A stretch of 64,000 nt of DNA from Siphonodentalium dalli (taxonomy: Eukaryota; Mollusca; Scaphopoda; Gadilida; Siphonodentaliidae), in assembly GCA_032622095.1 (NCBI GenBank), contig CP136067.1, positions 57,889,899 through 57,953,898 of the forward strand, in the 5' to 3' direction. Positions 1 to 12,073 of the stretch are shown here, one piece after another. Position numbers and translations under genes: made by a program. The notes beneath the pieces are model-generated. The model was not told the DNA's origin. It searched no databases and saw nothing but the letters and a program-made list of their open reading frames with translations. The number at the start of each line of letters is the position of its first letter. Within the stretch, counting starts at the first letter, position 1.

Positions 1-133
1 TATAGCCATGCGTTGGACGAGATTTTGCAGGATACAAGTCGTAGTACTCTGGTAATTTAATGTGAGACAATTTTTGCATTTAGGGTAAGTAGCCAATAGA
101 CTAAATATATTCGGAACATTTTTATCATTTTTA

Positions 134-847
134 TCATTTGTGTGTGCAATCAGGGCAAAATTTGTTTTTGCATTCAATTTTGTTGGAATACTGGTTGATC
201 AATTCTACACTCATCAGTTTTTTATAGTTATCTCGATTCCTATTAGTTTTTTGTTTTTTATTAACTGAGTTCCATATATTCGAATATGAATGTTCTGGGA
301 GATTTTCTGAAAATTTTGTTCTTGGTGTTGCTTTTGGTCTAATGTTTCCTGCCGCTGCCTGTCTACTGCTGGTTCCTAGTTTAACACCGAATGAGTCTTT
401 GAAGGTCCCTGGCAGTCTATTATAAGCCCAGTCATGCATGAATACTGACGTTTGGTATGTATAAATGTCACAGAATTTTAGAATGTTCATTTTTTTGAAA
501 ATTGGTTCTGTGTGACTGTTGTATCTAGCATTGGTTATTGTTCTAATCGCCCTTTTTTGCAATAAAAATATCTTGTTAGTGGTCGCCACATGACCCCATA
601 ACTGAATGCCGTATACCATATGACTGTTGATAAGTGCGTAATATAGAGTTCGCAGTGCGTCACCCGGAAAGAACTTTTTAACTTTGTTGATACAATAAAT
701 AGCTCGAGCCATCTTAGAGCATACAGTTGAAATATGCTTTTTAAACGTGAGATTCTCGTCGATATTAATGCCCAAAAATTTCAAGGATGTTTCTTCATAT
801 ATATTCCCAACTCTGTTTAGTTCAGCTGTGTTTATATATAATTTCAA
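134..847 (-). pseudogene. LINE C ORF2 C-terminal part, out of frame
   Basis: This frame continues the RT 'thumb' and C-terminal region of the element. It carries LKFLGINIDENLTFKKHI, then a long helical part with INSHMVYGIQLWG, which is the usual sequence after the RT palm in Jockey/CR1-type elements. The frame is already open upstream of 847, through 848-877, and overlaps the end of the main ORF2 frame. One single-base indel near 865-880 therefore explains the break. It has no ATG of its own and should not be called a separate gene. It ends in a Cys-containing tail (FCPDCTHK). Confidence 0.8.
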
Positions 848-866
848 ATCTTTCCATTTTTGATCA

Positions 867-3314
867 TTATTTTCTGTCTGGATGAATTAGCATATAGTTA
901 CATTTATTTTTGTTTATGGAGAGCTTATTACAACAACACCAGTCGTGAATATTTTTTAGTTCTAAGTTTACCCTATCTTCGACAACGCTTTTGTCACAGC
1001 CTGATGTATATAGGGTTGTATCATCCGCGAATGATAATAAATTTAAGGATGTGGATACTGACATATCGTTGACATAAATTAAAAAAATTGTTGGTCCGAG
1101 TATGGATCCTTGAGGGACACCACATGAAACTTTGGATAGGCTGGAGATGTTTCCACTATAATCTGTATATTGTCGCCTCTCATATAGGTAGTCTCTAAAC
1201 CAATTATTAGCAGTCCCCCTAATACCATAGTGTTCCATCTTATTTAGTAGGATTTCATGACTTATTGTGTCGAATGCTTTTGAAAGGTCAATGAATATTG
1301 CTAAGGTTGAATCTTTGGTTTTTTTGTCATTCTGTTCAACAACATGGTTTAAAAGATGCATTACTGGATGTATGGTGGAGTGCCCCTTCCTAAATCCATA
1401 TTGATGTTTATAGAAACGTGCATGTTCATCAAAGAAATCTACAATTCGCTTTTGCATAATTTTTTCGAGTATTTTTGAAAAACATGGTAATATGCTGATA
1501 GGTCGATAGTTTGAAAAGTTTTCTTTTTGCCCACCCTTGAAAATCGGTATTACTCTTGATATTTTCATTTTCTTTGGAAAAACTCCTTCTTTGAACGATT
1601 GATTAAATATATGCTTAAGAGCTTTGGCTGTTTCATAAATAGATGATTTCATCAATTGATTTGATAGACCATGTACATCTTTACTTGCTTTGACTTTAAA
1701 TGAGTAGCATGTGAGTATTATTTCCTGTTCTGTTGTTTGAATTATTTCTAAATCATCCGATTCTCTATTGATCAAATAATCAGTGTAATGTGTGCTGACT
1801 GCGTCAACATTTACACTAGTCAAGTTTCCAATTTTTGAGAAGTATTCATTGAATCGTTCCGCTATTTGCTTTTTATGTGTTATCTTCATTTCACCATCGA
1901 TAAATGCTATTGGAGGACTATGAGGTTCACAATTTTTATTCATTGCTTGTTTTAAGATTATCCAGGTCGCTTTCATATCATTCTTTGCTTTGTTAATTTT
2001 GTCGCAATAATATTGTTTTTTTCTGTTGCGCATTGTTCTCTTATATACGTGGTAGTACTCTTTGTATGCATGTGTATTAGCATTTGTCGGGGATTTTAAT
2101 TTACGAATATATAATTTATTTTTCTCCAATGAAGATATTAAAAGTCCCTTTGTCATCCACGGCTGGTGCTTTAAATATTTCTTTGGTGGTTTGTGGTATT
2201 TTAGTGGGAAAGCAGTATGGTATGCAGACATATATATTTCTAGAAAATGGTCATAAGCTTCGTTTGCTGATTCACAGTTTAATACGTCTTCGTAACTTGA
2301 TGTTGACAATATATCCTTGAATTTGTTTATGTTCCTTTCACTAAAAATTCTGAATGGTTCCAAGACAGATGCTCCATTGCAAGTTCTTTTAAAATTTGAA
2401 CGTTCTATATAAAATGTCGCCAAATGATCCGAGACGTCTGTAATGATAATGCCTGATGTACTTTCAGACAAGTTGTTTGTGAAGATATTATCAATTAAAG
2501 TAGCAGAGTGTTCAGTTATCCTGGTTGGTTTCGTGATGCTAGGAGTGAATCCGAGAGTGAAAACGTTATCGAGGAATGTACGCGTTTTTTCATGATTGTC
2601 GAAATTCAACAGATCTATATTGAAGTCACCTATAAGATATGCTTTACTGTTTGTTTGATTTAGTTTACCCATAATGCCATCAATCTCTTTCATAAATTTG
2701 TCAATATCTGCCCTCGGAGCTGTGTTTGGTCTATATATGCTGCCAATTATACATCGATTTGGTTTGCCTGGATTAAGTTCAACAAAAGTCGTTTCTATTA
2801 CATGTGGAATAAATACAGATAGATCGGGTCTAGTACAATATGAAAGATTTTCTCGAATAAAGAGCCCTACTCCACCTCTACCGTCATCGGTCTCTGGCCT
2901 TGTTTTGTATTCGATATTCTGATATCCCGATAGGGAGAATTCTGCTGCGTTATTAATTTTAAAAACTTCGCTCAGTGCAATTATATCAAAGGCATTTTCT
3001 TTTTCATGTGTTTCAACCAACAATTGAGTTAATGAATCCCAATTTGCATTTAAGCTCCGACAATTTAGACCCATAATTGAGAAGTCGCTTGATTCTTTTC
3101 TTATTTCTGTTTTAAATTGTTCAGGCGAGAAATATTTACAGTTTTGGTTTACTAGGGCAAAGTCCACACGGGGAGTATCTTGATCATCAAATTCTTGATC
3201 GAGTTTGGCGCTTAAGTTATATTGTGACAGTTCCTGAATCTCGTCCAAGTTTAATTCGGCTACTGTCGACACAGTTGGATGTAACGTTTCGTTTGAGTAT
3301 AATTGACCGCACAT
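867..3314 (-). CDS. LINE C ORF2: AP-type endonuclease and reverse transcriptase
   Basis: An 815-residue open frame. It should nick target DNA and reverse-transcribe its own RNA at the nick. Seen: an endonuclease near residues 80-310 with GLNCRSL, the ALSEVF acid, GDFNIDLL, LIDNIFTN and a VSDHLATF histidine motif. The RT follows with FRKGHSTIHP, IDLSKAFDTISHEIL, GVPQGSILGP and the catalytic FADD at 1020-1031. The start used is the first Met of the frame, and about 75 residues precede the endonuclease. The frame ends early at TAA 867-869. The C-terminal domain continues one base out of frame, so this copy is probably dead unless the slip is programmed, for which I see no signal. There is no RNase H or zinc knuckle in this part. 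Confidence 0.85.
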   Translation of the reverse strand: MCGQLYSNETLHPTVSTVAELNLDEIQELSQYNLSAKLDQEFDDQDTPRVDFALVNQNCKYFSPEQFKTEIRKESSDFSIMGLNCRSLNANWDSLTQLLVETHEKENAFDIIALSEVFKINNAAEFSLSGYQNIEYKTRPETDDGRGGVGLFIRENLSYCTRPDLSVFIPHVIETTFVELNPGKPNRCIIGSIYRPNTAPRADIDKFMKEIDGIMGKLNQTNSKAYLIGDFNIDLLNFDNHEKTRTFLDNVFTLGFTPSITKPTRITEHSATLIDNIFTNNLSESTSGIIITDVSDHLATFYIERSNFKRTCNGASVLEPFRIFSERNINKFKDILSTSSYEDVLNCESANEAYDHFLEIYMSAYHTAFPLKYHKPPKKYLKHQPWMTKGLLISSLEKNKLYIRKLKSPTNANTHAYKEYYHVYKRTMRNRKKQYYCDKINKAKNDMKATWIILKQAMNKNCEPHSPPIAFIDGEMKITHKKQIAERFNEYFSKIGNLTSVNVDAVSTHYTDYLINRESDDLEIIQTTEQEIILTCYSFKVKASKDVHGLSNQLMKSSIYETAKALKHIFNQSFKEGVFPKKMKISRVIPIFKGGQKENFSNYRPISILPCFSKILEKIMQKRIVDFFDEHARFYKHQYGFRKGHSTIHPVMHLLNHVVEQNDKKTKDSTLAIFIDLSKAFDTISHEILLNKMEHYGIRGTANNWFRDYLYERRQYTDYSGNISSLSKVSCGVPQGSILGPTIFLIYVNDMSVSTSLNLLSFADDTTLYTSGCDKSVVEDRVNLELKNIHDWCCCNKLSINKNKCNYMLIHPDRK

Positions 3315-3523
3315 TTATATATACATCTATTAATAAGGATATTCTTATGATCACTGGAAGTGTTATTTTTATGAATTTTCATGGTTGAATCTAGAATAGT
3401 GTTTATATATTGCGATTTTCGTCGTGGTTCTGTCAGAATGTGATTCTGTCGACAACTATTGTTATAAATGCTGAATTGTTTTTGTGTTACATGCAACAGA
3501 CTGCATAATACATTACAACACAA

Positions 3524-6240
3524 ACAAAATATATATTACAAACATGTACATGAGAACAATATAATAATAGAAGAGAACGTTAGCGTAACACATTATTGTA
3601 AAAAGAAATCAAAGCATAAAAGCTCACACCTTTGTCACTGAGCTCTTGACATTATAATTTAATCGGACCATGAGAGGCAACTCTATGTTAGCATTATAAG
3701 CTTATATATGGAATAATACAAAAGAGAGTTGTCTACCCTGCTTTATGCAAATAAGGTCTGCTTTGTGGTATGCACTAGGTCACTAAATTGCTACGGGCAT
3801 ATAATGTGTGACCCACATCAAATCGTGAGTTTGCACGAGACTGTCGTGTCCCGTGGGCCGGTGAAGTTTCAACTGTGTGCGGGTAATACACGGAAGGGTG
3901 CTTCCATTTCAGCAGGGAATGTAATCGATCTGTTTGTAATTAGATGCACGTTAGTTTATGACTAGAGGTTACACTTATCTCTGCACATCGCATAGTAATG
4001 CAATATGTTTGATGGAACATATCTTTTCAACATATTATGTAACTATTTATCACTATACCAGTATAAGCTTATATAGTCAACATTGCAAACCACCCCTATT
4101 TCTTCATTTCCAGCGACCCGCGTTAGTGACCCCACAATCTGCTGTCAGGATTCTTCTGATTTGGGACAAACATATTACAGAGAAAGTAGAAACATTATTT
4201 TGAAACGTTTCGTGATATTTGGATTTTTCGCAGCATATATACATGGTATTAAACAACAAGGTTTGTCTTATTATAATATGATGTAGTTTTATGTATCAAA
4301 TACTGTTATACTCATTATATGCCCTTTAGGAGTGGATCAGGTCTCATAATTGAGAGGTTTAGCAAGGTTTACTTATAGCATTTCATAACTGTAGAAATTA
4401 TTGGGAGGGGGTTCAGTTAAATTTGTGTATTTACTCATATATGTAGGTGCTGCAATGTCAACATTTGAAGATGGAAGAGTGATAAAGAATTTCCCGAAGT
4501 TCCTTGTAGTATTTTAGTGGTTTTTACTCATACATGAGGTTTTCAGTGACACAAACCTGGGTGTCAACTTATGAGATATTTGGGTCCCTTTTGGAGATGC
4601 CTTTTTCACAATTTGACAGCACATGGAATAATTTGGGTACTTATGAGAATGCTATTTTCCACAAATAGACAATTATGGATAATTTCGGTCATTTTGATAA
4701 TGCCAAATAGACAGCTTATGCAATAATTTGGGTCCAGTATAGGATGTGCCACATACATGGCAAAATTCTTCATCACCAAATAAATGTAATATATATATAT
4801 ATCTTCCGCAGTTCTGGGAGACCAAGAAAGTTCCCAAATTAAGTCACAAAGCTTTTCAACAAACATTTGACCGGGATCGAATGTTTATGTTAATGACACA
4901 ATTATGGATATAAAAGAAGGCATCGTGTGTGGAGTATCCACTTCATCCCCCGTTGGGAGAGAAAAGACGGCTAAGCTGGCGGAATGAACACATGACAGTG
5001 CTAGTGACGTATGTGATACAGTAACGGTCAGTGCACGAAATGAGTGCTGTTGTGTATATAGTCATTATGTCTTCAGTCGGGACAATGATTTATTATTGCC
5101 GACTGAGAATTGTGTTAATTTAATACCGTCAAAGTATATGGCTATGAATTACCCCTGTCTGTTCGATCGAAGGTGTGATATTGGTAAATGTGCGAGCATT
5201 AATTATTATACCACTACCCCGGGGTGATTTCTGCACTGAGCAATACTCAGTACTAACTGTCCCGTACAGCAATGACTATACTATGCCTATTTATGATATC
5301 AGGTCAAAATATTTTATGAAGAGTAATCAGTCCTCAATGGGATGTAGTTCAGAATGTTCTGTTTTACATCAAAGCCTCGTCATGCATAGCACGACATGTC
5401 CCATTTTTAACGCGAGTGACAAATAGAATCATGGCAAAGTGGATGATAGATGCGCAACCGACTGCCAGTTAATCTCATGTCATAATCTTGTCAGTGAAAA
5501 TAGAGTTACCTCCACTAGTATGTTAAACCAGGGAACTTAAATAACGGGAAGGTTCACGTCCCATTGGTTCTATTGTAATGCGTACCGCCGCAGCGCCCTC
5601 TTGCGGTCGGTAGGTTAAACCGAGAAATGCGTCTATGGATACACTATAGAATTCTATAGAGTTGCTCATTTCTCCCGTCCAAAAATCATTTTAAAATAAC
5701 ATTTAAACCAAATGTTCCCTATTTTGTCGATATTTCCATAAACAATACGCATTGACCTACACTATATTGAACTTTCTGGGGAAAGTTACTACTAATGTCC
5801 AGTTAAACGATGAAATATTATATAATATATCTTTATTGCCTTCTTCTATGGAGATATTGAATATATTACACTAATATGTACAGAAGACAGTATATATAGT
5901 GATATGGTTTCTTAGAGAAGAACATTAATATTGAAAGTATTTAAGGTATTTAAGATCAGAATGCTTGCCTATGCGTCAGAGTGTAAAAGGAAATACTCAC
6001 GATGGATGCGACCCACTGGCATTGGTAGGACGAAGTGAGTTATATACTTCGGTAAGTGATAAAATGTCGTGCGTGACAGACAAAAAAAAAAAAAAAAAAA
6101 ATTGTAGGAGGCGCAAGTTGAATCAATGTTGATATGCCTTCAATATATACCGTAAGCAAGATTTCAAGTTTTACATTGTTTACAGTGTGATACAAATGCG
6201 AGACATTCTGAGCTTAAAGGAAGATACAATATAAGTACAG
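3524..6240. other. Non-coding stretch, no gene recognised
   Basis: No convincing reading frame or known repeat was recognised. A degenerate repeat of about 70 bp (core AATTTGGGT preceded by a CACAATTTGACAGC-like segment) recurs two to three times at about 4596-4745. A run of 20 A lies at 6082-6101. Small open frames here are under 90 codons and show no family features. Confidence 0.5.
6082..6101 (+). repeat. Poly(A) run of 20
   Basis: Twenty consecutive A on the plus strand after GACAGAC. It lies about 190 bp left of the end of LINE A1 but on the wrong strand to be that element's tail. It may mark the end of an old plus-strand retrocopy; none is recognisable. Confidence 0.6.
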
Positions 6241-6294
6241 AATGCTATGTTTTTGGTATCTCACTTCCGTATGGTCGGAAGTAAGTTTCGTAGG

Positions 6295-7184
6295 TCATCT
6301 TCTAGCAGATCCTCTTATCGACCTAGTCATTGCCAGGAGAAATGAAGCAGATGTATCTATAATTTGCTCGCGGCAGTGGTCAATCTGCCATGTGATGCGT
6401 GGATCATCGGAACCAAGGAGCAGAGCATATAAATCACATCTTGGGAGGCTGTCGAGATATATACTGACGGATATTCCATGGTGGTTGATTATTGTGTCCC
6501 ATAAGTGATTTCTCAAAGCAAGAATAAACATGGAAGTGCAGGAATATAAGGCATGGTCAATTTCATTGTCATACACATATAAACATTGTTGGCACGTTAG
6601 GTTGTTGCAATATGTTGTTCTGTTCAACAGAATGGCAAGGTTTTTCAGTTTAGCTAGCGGATGCTCGTGGATAAGACTGGAGCATCTTCCAAATTTTCCA
6701 CCCGGATAGTGGGTCTTGAATAACTTTTCCAAGGATCAATAAATTGTCATCCAATGAAACTGAATTCCTCCAGTGTTCGGCGTATTTAATTATTACAACG
6801 TTCTTAACAATAGTTTTCCAAGATTTTAGATCTGGAAAGGATCCGTTCAGCATGAAGTTTTCAAGATGGGACTCAAGGCCATTATGCCCATATTCATTAA
6901 GTATGGGGAAAATCTCCGAAACAAAACCGCTTACTGGCCGACGGAAGAGGCTAAACAGATGTGCCTTAAATATGAACAGTTTCAGTGGTATCTGTTTTTC
7001 TGGAGGAAGATGGATCAGACTTCCGAGGAAACATAACTTCCGCACGTGAATTTCCCTCTGAATTTGAAGAAGTCCGACTAAGCCAAGGGTGAGCTTGGTA
7101 CTTGCTCTCTTGGGTAGTGACTGTGCAAATTTGGCGCACGTTCTCAGTGACCGTCCATGGTGGCGATGGATGTTCTGCTGTCAA
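6295..7184 (-). pseudogene. LINE A1 ORF2, C-terminal region with Cys/His cluster
   Basis: Overlapping open frames (6966-7184, 6650-7045, 6295-6732) give the C-terminal part after the RT in at least three pieces. The last piece carries LTCQQC, then ten residues, His, four residues, Cys. This matches the zinc-knuckle-like end of A2 (CGNC...HVLIEC) and of the B and D copies, and supports placing it in the same ORF2. The stop is TGA at 6295-6297. Confidence 0.7.
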
Positions 7185-7213
7185 GAGAAGTTACATCACA
7201 TCCGTAGAGTGCT

Positions 7214-8527
7214 CTATATAGGCAACACTACAGTCTTCAGAAGATGACACATTGTCAAGGGTGTTGCACATTTGAGTAGTGCATTGCCGATAACAGAGAA
7301 GAAATTTTTCCTCATTTTTGAGGACACGGTGGAGGCACGAGACGAGTAGTTTGAGAACTTATTCTGGAGAAGACCGAGATGGATACATTCCTTCTCTTCT
7401 CGTATGACACTCTCTCCAATCTCCCATTGTCTGTGCGAACGATTGTAGTGAGATTTGCTTTCATTGAAAACAACAATTAGACTCTTCGTGCAAGAAAACT
7501 TGAATCGCCATTGGACACTATATGCGTGACACATGCTGATAAGATTGTCTAAGCCGGACTTGGTAAGAGAAAGAAGGGCTATGTCATCGGCTGTGGTCGG
7601 TGCAACACATGCCACTGAGTTTATATTCATGCCGAAACGTGAACCACTCAATTGAATCAACAAATCGTTAATAAAGATAAGGTAAAACAGAGGTGAAAGA
7701 ATGACTCCCTGTCTTGTTCCTTGTCCAATGTGAAATTTATCAGAAAATTTCCCGTTGTATAACACAATGCTCGCATTATCAGTGTGCATATTTGAGAGAA
7801 GTCTTATGAATTTACTCGGAAATCCAAGGTTCATAAATTGGAATAATAGTCCCATGTGCCAGACGCGATCAAACGCTTTTTGTGAGTCCAAGAATGCAAC
7901 AAACATTTTTGTGTCGTGATTTCTGGCATATGAAATTGCTTCTTGAAGTATAAACGACGTCATGTTGCAGCCTACACCTTTTTGGAAACCGTTTTGTAGT
8001 GCACTCGGAAAATGTTCGAGGTAGTTGCTGCAAAGTATTCGTTTCAGGGTGATCGCCTCGAAAAGTTTGTAGATAACCGGTAGCAGGGTAATTGCTCGGT
8101 AACTGTCTGGTAATATTGCTGACTTTGGGTGTCCCTTATACAATGGAATAACGACACCTAATTTCATTTCTTGAGGGATATAGTCGTTTTGCATAATAGC
8201 GTTGAACAGGACACGTAAACATTCCAATAAGACTTCAGAACCATTTTTCAAATGTTCATTGACAATCGAGTCATGTCCTGGTGCCTTATTTGTTTTCGTT
8301 GTATTTATGGCTTCTGTTACCTCCATTGCTGATATTGGTTCATACAATTGAGAGGTGTGGTCACTAACATCAGAAATATACCGTTCCACACTGCTGGTTA
8401 CAGTATTGTCAAATTCTAAATCGCTGTGTTGTTCGGGAGAATACAATGTAGAGAAGTATGAGCGCCAGCCAGAAAGAATCGAGTCAGAATCGCGAGAAAC
8501 GGTACCACAGAACTCCATTGCGGACAC
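7214..8527 (-). pseudogene. LINE A1 ORF2, reverse transcriptase domain
   Basis: A 437-residue open frame holding most of the RT: NKAPGHDSIVNEHLK, GVVIPLYKG, YRAITLLPVIYKLFE, QNGFQKGVGCNMTSF, LDSQKAFDRVWHMGLL, GTRQGVILSPLFYLIFIND. The catalytic box reads T-A-D-D (7583-7594), where most RTs have an aromatic first residue. A2 has Q-A-D-D at the same place. The frame ends in ...HLLKTVVLPI, after which the C-terminal region is shifted. Confidence 0.85.
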
Positions 8528-9140
8528 AAGTCATTCCGGGAGTTTGATCTGCAATTGAGTTTCCGCCAGAATTGTGGTTGGTTACGTTCTGCGTAATGTT
8601 CCAGGTCATAGCATTGCTTCACTTCAAACTCACGTATAGCCGTGCGATGTGCTTTTCTGAATTCTCTCTTGGCCTGCATGTATTCCTGGTAAGATGAGGT
8701 TTCAAATCTCGGCCGTCCTTCTGAGACCCACTTTTTGTGCCGAGTTTTCAAAGTTGATTTCAAACGAGGGTTGAAACGTTTCACGGGTACAGACAGAATT
8801 ATCACATGAACTGATGATAGCATTCACAATGTCGTTATAAAATGAAGAGATCGATTCGTTGGTAGATATGTCACATGTAAATGGGCTGGGACAGAGGCTG
8901 TCAAGATTACTTTTATATACCGTAATGTCTGCTCGCTCCCATGCATAACGCTTCCGCGAGGTATGCAACGAGTTGGATGTCAGTTCTGTATCTAACAAGA
9001 TAGAACATGAGATAGGCAGATGATTTGATGTGTTCAAAGCAGCATCGTGAATGATTTCGCAATTACAGACCATATGCTTTATAGATTCTGGTATCAAGAT
9101 GTGATCTATAAGAGATGGTCTGTTCACAGTATAGTAAGGA
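8416..9140 (-). pseudogene. LINE A1 ORF2, endonuclease C-terminus and linker
   Basis: This continues the endonuclease from the other side of the insertion. Reading from 9140, NRPSLIDHILIP and then NTSNHLPISCSI (the histidine of the active site) match GTIIDHVLIP and NVSNHRPIAFSL of A2. A frameshift in about 8702-8823 leads to a basic linker (KWVSEGRPRF, YMQAKREFRKAHRTAIREF) that A2 also has (SLWLADGRPRQ, YKEAKAKFRRIYRQ). A second shift near 8416-8527 leads into the RT frame. Confidence 0.8.
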
Positions 9141-9149
9141 TAAAATGAG
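9141..9149. repeat. Target site duplication (left copy), TAAAATGAG
   Basis: A perfect 9-bp match to 15278-15286, directly abutting the terminal inverted repeat of the foldback element. Confidence 0.9.
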
Positions 9150-9385
9150 AGGTGTGTGAAGTTGGTTTGACATTGGACGTTGGACGTTCAACAAAAACGA
9201 TCTAAACACCGCATATTTGCAGATGAAAATTAGTGAGAAGTTGGTTTGACATTGGACGTTGGACGTTCAACAAGAACGATATAAAAACCGCATATTTGCA
9301 GATGAAAATTACTGTGAAGTTGGTTTGACATTGGACGTTGGACGTTTAACAACAACGATCTTAAAACCGCTTATTTGCAGCTGAA
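9150..9385 (+). repeat. Left terminal tandem repeats of the foldback element
   Basis: About three copies of a 70-77-bp unit containing GAAGTTGGTTTGACATTGG, the doublet TTGGACGTTGGACGTT, and a CGCATATTTGCAGATG segment. The mirror array at the right end has about six copies, so copy number differs between arms. Confidence 0.85.
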
Positions 9386-12064
9386 TCGAATCGCACATAT
9401 ATAGGCACAGTTAGAACAGCTTTGTTTCGGTCCAAGCGGTATTGCGTGGGAATAATCTATGCTCCATAGGATTTCCCTACCGAAATTTCAAGGTTATTGA
9501 TCCACTGGTTTTGCCTCTACCCTCTGCACTCACGGCGAACTTTAGACATAATTTTCTAAGTCGAACGTCCATTTGTTTACCTTTCGAAAGACATTCAAAC
9601 AGACATTCAAATATATGCTTCTGGCCCAATTATAGGGCCCGTTTCGGGTGCCATGGGCGTACCCGGATGTGGAACGAATGAAAATCATCGGCATATCATA
9701 ATGCTTGCAGTTTGTGAGATAATGGGGGTGATCAAATATTTGGGAATATCGCTGTGAAGTTGGACGGACGTTGGACGTTCGTGGACATTCGCGACACGGT
9801 CTGTTTTCAATGAAATACCATAGACTCGCATTTGTTGATATGACTAACAGCTGCCTTGTGCCCACACAACTCTTATTTTAAAAAATCACCCTCCTTGCAA
9901 ACATATTTCCATGCAAATAATCAAATTGTTGAATGTCCACGAACGTCCAACGTCCGTCTAACTTCACAGCACAATTTAAAAAAAAAAAAAAACCGCAGTT
10001 TCCAGTTTGCACCAGGAGACTTCTCTTGACCTAATTCGCGCTCTCAAACAGACAAATTTAAAAAACAAATTTAAGAGAATTTTCCGAATGTTTTTTACTT
10101 TGAAAAACATTGGAAGTTGGACGTTCAACACTGTGGATCTTAAAACCGCTTATTTGCAGCTGAATCGAATCGCACATATATAGGCACAGGTAGAACCGCT
10201 TTGTTTCGGTCCAAGCGGTATTGCGTGGGAATAATCTTTACTCCATAGGATTTCCCTACCGAAATTTCAAGGTTATTGATCCACTGGTTTTGCCTCTACC
10301 CTCTGCACTCACGGCGAAATTTAGACAGAATTTTCTAAGTCGAACGTCCATTTGTTTACCTTTCGAAAGACATTCAAACAGACATTCAAATATATGCTTC
10401 TGGCCCAATTATAGGGCCCGTTTCGGGTGCCATGGGCGTACTCGGATGTGTAACGAATGAAAATCATCGGCATATCATAATGCTTGCAGTTTGTGAGATA
10501 ATGGGGGTGATCAAATATTTGGGAATATCGCTGTGAAGTTGAACGGACGTTGGACGTTCGTGGACATTCGCGACACGGTCTGTTTTCAATGAAATACCAT
10601 AGACTCGCATTTGTTGATATGACTAACAGCTGCCTTGTGCCCACACAACTCTTATTTAAAAAAATCACCCTCCTTGCAAACATATTTCCATGCAAATAAT
10701 CAAATTGTTGAATGTCCACGAACGTCCAACGTCCGTACTTCACAGCACAATTTCCACAAAAAAAAAAAAAAACGCAGTTTCCAGTTTGCACAAGGAGACT
10801 TCTCTAGACCTAATTCGCGCTCTCCAGTTCACAAATTTTAAACTTTTTTTTTTTTACATAATTTTCCGAATGTTCCTTTCCCAATTTGAAAAACATTCGA
10901 ACTGAAATTCAAATGTGTACACAGGTAGAACCGCTCTGTTTCGGTCCAAGCGGTATTGCGTGGGAATAATCTATGCTCCATAGGATTTCCCTACCGAAAT
11001 TTCAAGGTTATTGATCCACTGGTTTTGCCTCTACCCTCTGCACTCACGGCGAAATTTAGACAGAATGTTCTAAGTCGAACGTCCATTTGTTTACCTTTCG
11101 AAAGACATTCAAACATACATTCAAATATATGCTTCTGGCCCAATTATAGGGCCCGTTTCGGGTGCCATGGGCATACCCGGATGTGTAACGAATGAAAATC
11201 ATCGGCATATCATAATGCTTGCAGTTTGTGAGATAATGGGGGTGATCAAATATTTGGGAATATCGCTGTGAAGTTGGACGGACGTTGGACGTTCGTGGAC
11301 ATTCGCGACACGGTCTGTTTTCAATGAAATACCATAGACTCACATTTGTTGATATGACTAACAGCTGCCTTGTGCCCACACAACTCTTATTTAAAAAAAT
11401 CACCCTCCTTGCAAACATATTTCCATGCAAATAATCAAATTGTTGAATGTCCACGAACGTCCAACGTCCGTACTTCACAGCACAATTTCCAAAAAAAAAA
11501 AAAACCGCAGTTTCCAGTTTGCACCAGGAGACTTCTCTTGACCTAATTCGCGCTCTCAAACAGACAAATTAAAAAAAAAATTAAGAGAATTTTCCGAATG
11601 TTTTTTAATTTGAAAAACATTGGAAGTTGGACGTTCAACACTGTGGATCTAAAAAGGGGTTACCGGCAGGTGACTCGAATCGCACATATATAGGCACAGG
11701 TAGAACCGCTTTGTTTCGGTCCAAGCGGTATTGCGTGGGAATAATCTATACTCCATAGGATTTCCCTACCGAAATTTCAAGGTTATTGATCCACTGGTTT
11801 TGCCTCTACCCTCTGCACTCACGGCGAACTTTAGACAGAATTTTCTAAGTCGAACGTCCATTTGTTTACCTTTCGAAAGACATTCAAACAGACATTCAAA
11901 TATATGCTTCTGGCCCAATTATAGGGCCCGTTTCGGGTGCCATGGGCGTACCCGGGTGTGTAACGAATGAAAATCATCGGCATATCATAATGCTTGCAGT
12001 TTGTGAGATAATGGGGGTGATCAAATATTTGGGAATATCGCTGTGAAGTTGGACGGACGTTGGA
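9386..12064 (+). repeat. Left arm: four units of about 735-780 bp
   Basis: The landmark GGTCCAAGCGGTATTGCGTG recurs at about 9429, 10208, 10943 and 11718. Units are nearly identical and include an inner segment flanked by its own inverted repeats (GGACGTTCGTGGACATTC). They differ in the length of A-runs and in a few substitutions. Open frames of 79 to 167 codons recur in each unit on both strands because the DNA is repeated. Confidence 0.85.
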
Positions 12065-12073
12065 CGTTCGTGG
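12065..12073. repeat. Target site duplication of the inner element (left), CGTTCGTGG
   Basis: Perfect 9-bp match to 13488-13496. The same word is common in the host foldback units, so chance agreement is somewhat more likely than usual. Confidence 0.7.

Larger units (their letters stand above)
1..3314 (-). mobile_element. LINE copy C (non-LTR retrotransposon), one frameshift
   Basis: This is a non-LTR retrotransposon on the minus strand, so its 3' end lies to the left and may run past the window edge. An endonuclease-reverse transcriptase frame (867-3314) is followed, one frame away, by the C-terminal part (134-847). No ORF1 is recognisable upstream. About 130 bp of AT-rich 3' UTR is visible, with no tail found. 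Endonuclease and RT motifs look like the Jockey/CR1/L2 assemblage. The clade is an inference from motif style, not from a tree. Confidence 0.85.

Noticed and set aside
2062-2922. Plus-strand open frames inside LINE C
   Set aside because: They lie antisense to the endonuclease and linker codons; shadows of the real frame.
6082-6101. Poly(A) run as the tail of LINE A1
   Set aside because: It is on the opposite strand to A1, and the related A2 ends with an ATA tandem, not poly(A).
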